A DNA stretch of 64,000 bases, from NCBI RefSeq assembly GCF_015291745.1, contig NZ_CP030059.1, forward strand, positions 5,607,501-5,671,500, given 5' to 3'. Positions 61,486 to 64,000 of the stretch are shown here, in pieces. Position numbers and translations under genes: made by a program. The notes beneath the pieces were generated by a model. It was not told where the DNA came from, searched no databases, and saw nothing but the letters and a program-made list of their open reading frames with translations. Source of the DNA: Bradyrhizobium sp. CCBAU 53351. GTDB lineage: Bacteria > Pseudomonadota > Alphaproteobacteria > Rhizobiales > Xanthobacteraceae. Position 1 is the stretch's first letter, and each line of letters opens with the position of its first letter.

Positions 61486-62373
61486 TCACCACGCCACCGC
61501 GCCGCGCAGGCGATTGAAGGCGAGCACGGCGCCGAACACGATCGCGGTCAGCGTCAGCATCAGCGCGCTCGCATAGCCGATATTGAAGAACTCGAAACCG
61601 ACCCGGAAGCCGTAGATGTTGAGCGTGTTCGAGGCATTGCCCGGGCCGCCCTGGGTGGTGATGTAGATGATGTCGAAGAAGCGCAGGAGATCGACGCTGC
61701 GCAGGATCGCCGCAGTGACGATGGTCGGCAGCAGCAAGGGCAAGGTGATGCGCTGGAAGGTCTTGAACGCCGATGCGCCGTCGATCTGCGCGGCCTCGTA
61801 GACGCTCGGCGGCAGCGACTGCAGGCCGCCCAGCACGATCAATGCGACGTAGGGCGTCCACTGCCAGCTGTCGATCAGCGCCACGGTCGGAATCACCCAT
61901 GTCGGCGAGGCCAGCCAGTCCGACGGCGGCAGGCCGAACGATTGCAGGACGTAGTTGGCCGCGCCCAGCGAGGGGTCGAGGATCACCAGCCACATCATCC
62001 CGGCCACGACAGGCGGCATCATGAAGGGTGAGATGAACAGCGAGCGCACGATGCCCGCCAGACGCTTGGCATGGAACAGCACCAGCGCGAGCCAGACGCC
62101 GAACACGAGCTGGAGCGCGAGCGACAGCATGAACAGCGCGATGGTGATCCACAGCCCGTGCCAGAACTCGACGTCGGAGATCAGCTTGGAATAATTGGCG
62201 AGGCCTGCGAACGACTGCTTGCCGGTCGAGGTGAACGTCTGGAAGCCGAGCCAGATCGTATAGACGACCGGAAACGCGATCATCGCGACCGTGAACAGTA
62301 CGGCCGGCGCCGAAAGCGCCGCCATCTCCAGCTTCTGCCGGTCCTGCGTGAGTGTCGCAGCCGTGTCCGACAT
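61486..62373 (-). CDS. Carbohydrate ABC transporter permease, MalF type (2nd system)
   Basis: 295 residues with six helices. VYEAAQIDGASAFKTFQRITLPLLLPT is the coupling loop and YITTQGGPGNASNTLNIYGF the family motif. The gap to the binding-protein gene is 59 bases. Confidence 0.93.
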   Translation of the reverse strand: MSDTAATLTQDRQKLEMAALSAPAVLFTVAMIAFPVVYTIWLGFQTFTSTGKQSFAGLANYSKLISDVEFWHGLWITIALFMLSLALQLVFGVWLALVLFHAKRLAGIVRSLFISPFMMPPVVAGMMWLVILDPSLGAANYVLQSFGLPPSDWLASPTWVIPTVALIDSWQWTPYVALIVLGGLQSLPPSVYEAAQIDGASAFKTFQRITLPLLLPTIVTAAILRSVDLLRFFDIIYITTQGGPGNASNTLNIYGFRVGFEFFNIGYASALMLTLTAIVFGAVLAFNRLRGAVAW

Positions 62374-62432
62374 GCGTCCTTGTCCCTGGGAGTGAAGAGC
62401 CGGCAGGCCGCAAGCCTGCCGACGTGAGGCCG

Positions 62433-63734
62433 TTACTTCTGGGCAATCAATGCATCGAGCGCCTTGTCGGCATCGGCGCAGGCCTGCTCGATCGGCTTCT
62501 GCTTCAGGATGAGGTCCTGCACCGCCTGGCCAATGAACTCACGCGATTCCGGATTGGCGACGATGGGATAGCCGACCTCGGAGGACCCCTTGGTGGCGAG
62601 CACGTCGAGCGTGGCCTGCCATTCCTTGCGAACCGGCTCCTCGTCGATCCACTTGCGATATTCAGGATCCTTGGCGACCGACGGGCGCGGCGGGGCGATG
62701 CCCTGGAGCGCCATCTTCTTCTGCACTTCGGGGCTGGTCGCCCATTGCACGAAGTACCAGGCCGCCTCCGGCTGCTTGCTGTGCGAGGACACCGCCATGC
62801 CCCAGCCGATCGTGGTCGGCACCTGGCCGGCTTCGCCGGCCGGGAACGGCAGCAGGCCGGTATCCTTCAGGCGCGCGCCGCCGTCCATCACCGTGCGCAG
62901 TTCGTTCGAGGACTCAAACGCCATCGCGGCGCGGCCGCTGCGGTAGAGTGCGGAGATTTGCTGGAAGCTGTAATTGACGACGCCGGGCGGGCCGAAGTCG
63001 CGCAGCAGTCGGCTGTAGGTGTCGAGCGCTTCCCTGCCCTTGGCCGAGCAGAGGTTCGACTTGCCATTGGCGATGTACGTGCCTCCGATATTGTGCAGCA
63101 TGTTGCTGAACGTATAGGCTACCGCGGGCTTGAGGCCGCGCGAGACGAACGGCGTCACCGCGCTGTCGCAGGTCTTGATCTTCTCGGCGGCGGTTTCGAC
63201 GTCCTTGATGGTCTTGGGCGCTTCGAGACCGCACTTCTTGAAGATGTCGGTGCGGTAGTAGAAGATCGGGCCCTCGATGTTCATCGGCATGCTGGTCAAC
63301 TTGCCGCCGAAGGTCGCGGCCTTGAGCAGCGCCTGGCTCAGCCCGGCTGGATCGTAGTCCTTGGCGACCTCGTTCTTGGCCATCGCGGTGAGATCGCCGT
63401 ACCAGCCGGCGGCGGCGAACTGCTCGCCCTCGCGCGAGGGCAGCGTCATGAAGACGTCGACCTCGTCGCTGTTCGCATTCATGACCGTGACCAGACGCTG
63501 GCGCATCTGCTGCTCCTGATAGGCGTCGACCTTCAGGGTCATGCCGGTCAACTTCTCGAAATCGGCCTTGTAGGTCAGCAGCGCCTGCGAGACCGGATTG
63601 TTGTTGGCGAGAAAGGTGATCGTCTTGCCCTTGAACTTCGTCCAGTCGAAATCGGCCGCGTTCGCCTGTGCGCTGATCGCGGCAATCGCGAGAACGGGCA
63701 ACGCGACATGCGTCGCGAGCATCCTGGCCTTCAT
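62433..63734 (-). CDS. Extracellular carbohydrate-binding protein (2nd system)
   Basis: 433 residues. The signal peptide ends VLAIAAISAQANAA; the mature protein starts DFDWTKFKGKTITFL. The family-1 fold continues with VDVFMTLPSREGEQFAAAGWYGDL and the C-terminal KALDALIAQ. GGAGGAG stands just before the ATG at 63734. As first gene of the operon it is probably under the LacI operators upstream. The ligand is unknown; a polyol or sugar acid fits the enzymes that follow. Confidence 0.92.
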   Translation of the reverse strand: MKARMLATHVALPVLAIAAISAQANAADFDWTKFKGKTITFLANNNPVSQALLTYKADFEKLTGMTLKVDAYQEQQMRQRLVTVMNANSDEVDVFMTLPSREGEQFAAAGWYGDLTAMAKNEVAKDYDPAGLSQALLKAATFGGKLTSMPMNIEGPIFYYRTDIFKKCGLEAPKTIKDVETAAEKIKTCDSAVTPFVSRGLKPAVAYTFSNMLHNIGGTYIANGKSNLCSAKGREALDTYSRLLRDFGPPGVVNYSFQQISALYRSGRAAMAFESSNELRTVMDGGARLKDTGLLPFPAGEAGQVPTTIGWGMAVSSHSKQPEAAWYFVQWATSPEVQKKMALQGIAPPRPSVAKDPEYRKWIDEEPVRKEWQATLDVLATKGSSEVGYPIVANPESREFIGQAVQDLILKQKPIEQACADADKALDALIAQK

Positions 63735-63799
63735 TGAACTCTCCTCCCGGCTGGCCGCCTTAAGCTGGCGGACCATTTTGAGTACGTTTGATCACTATC

Positions 63800-63813
63800 T
63801 GAAAACGGTTACA
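63800..63813. promoter_or_regulatory. LacI-type operator half-perfect, upstream of the binding-protein gene
   Basis: TGAAAACGGTTACA, sharing the right half-site GTTACA with the perfect palindrome at 63910. It lies 65 bases before the ATG at 63734. Confidence 0.45.
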
Positions 63814-63909
63814 AAATAGACCTAGCATCGACCGTGTCAAGCCATGGACAAACGGCACAATCTGCGGCAGATTTGCTTCATTCCCGCTACCACGCAGCTT
63901 GTCACGCGA

Positions 63910-63925
63910 GATGTAACGTTACATC
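63910..63925. promoter_or_regulatory. Perfect 16-bp LacI-type palindrome abutting the lacI start
   Basis: GATGTAACGTTACATC, a perfect dyad with central CG as LacI/PurR-type proteins bind. It ends one base before the ATG of the divergent LacI gene, so bound repressor would block its own initiation. Confidence 0.6.
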
Positions 63926-64000
63926 ATGAGACTGACCAACGCCAAGTCGGTGAAACAGGGTATCCGCGCCGTCGCGGCGCGTGCCGGCGTGTCAACGGCA
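63926..64000 (+). CDS. LacI-family regulator, N-terminus only (partial)
   Basis: 25 codons before the window ends: MRLTNAKSVKQGIRAVAARA, then GVSTA. The A-V-A-x-x-A-G-V-S-x-A pattern is the first helix-turn-helix of LacI proteins. Divergent from the second sugar operon, so it is its likely repressor. Confidence 0.75.
   Translation, partial: MRLTNAKSVKQGIRAVAARAGVSTA

Overview
The window looks like chromosome of a Bradyrhizobium-type alphaproteobacterium (Nitrobacteraceae). This is an inference from very high GC, FixK2/FNR-type boxes, a rhizobial CCCGGGCTTGTCCCG palindromic repeat, many sugar and amino-acid ABC importers, DUF5985 and PRC-barrel stress genes and tRNA-targeted integration. No species can be fixed from sequence reading alone.

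Layout. (1) 1-10.9 kb is a low-oxygen block. It holds the oxygen-independent ubiquinone genes ubiT-U-V, a divergent ubiD-ubiX pair, a MIP18/DUF2249/12-TM membrane protein operon, a c-type cytochrome and an MgtA-like P-type ATPase. Five TTG-N8-CAA boxes sit in its promoters. (2) 11.2-18.0 kb is a thu-like disaccharide operon (binding protein, two permeases, ThuB-like dehydrogenase, ThuA, LacI) with no ATPase gene and a divergent SDR. (3) 18.1-27.5 kb joins a type II dehydroquinase, an amino-acid-type ABC importer, two different shikimate dehydrogenase homologues, a CoA-transferase/MaoC/VOC/PanE set and a divergent LysR regulator. It reads as quinate/shikimate-type uptake and catabolism. (4) 27.5-42 kb is an AraC-centred region with three intact AraC regulators and one remnant. 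An identical 20-bp-period direct-repeat operator stands 64-66 nt before three start codons: a papain-fold protein, a truncated hydrolase plus catalase-like gene, and a truncated hydrolase plus a long operon (NDH-2-like, MBL, acetoacetate decarboxylase, patatin, EmrAB, hydroxybutyrate dehydrogenase).

(5) 42.2-51.8 kb is a stress and signalling area. It has a membrane-anchored trehalose-6-phosphate synthase, DUF5985 proteins, a PRC-barrel protein, a Crp/Fnr regulator, a NarL-type histidine kinase/regulator pair with matching dyads at both ends, and several very small membrane or secreted proteins. (6) 51.9-55.4 kb is a recombination scar: a frameshifted Na+/H+ antiporter, tRNA-Ser and tRNA-Lys 3' fragments and a tyrosine integrase. 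(7) 55.4-64 kb is a complete carbohydrate import and catabolic operon (binding protein, two permeases, Zn-dehydrogenase, ATPase, PfkB kinase, LacD-type aldolase, enolase-superfamily enzyme) with a divergent LacI gene and palindromic operators.

Most likely sources of new biology are the AraC direct-repeat regulon with its twice-truncated hydrolase leader genes, the FixK-box DUF2249/membrane module, the sensor-fused OtsA, and the two-component pair whose 17-bp dyads also mark a locus of tiny membrane proteins.
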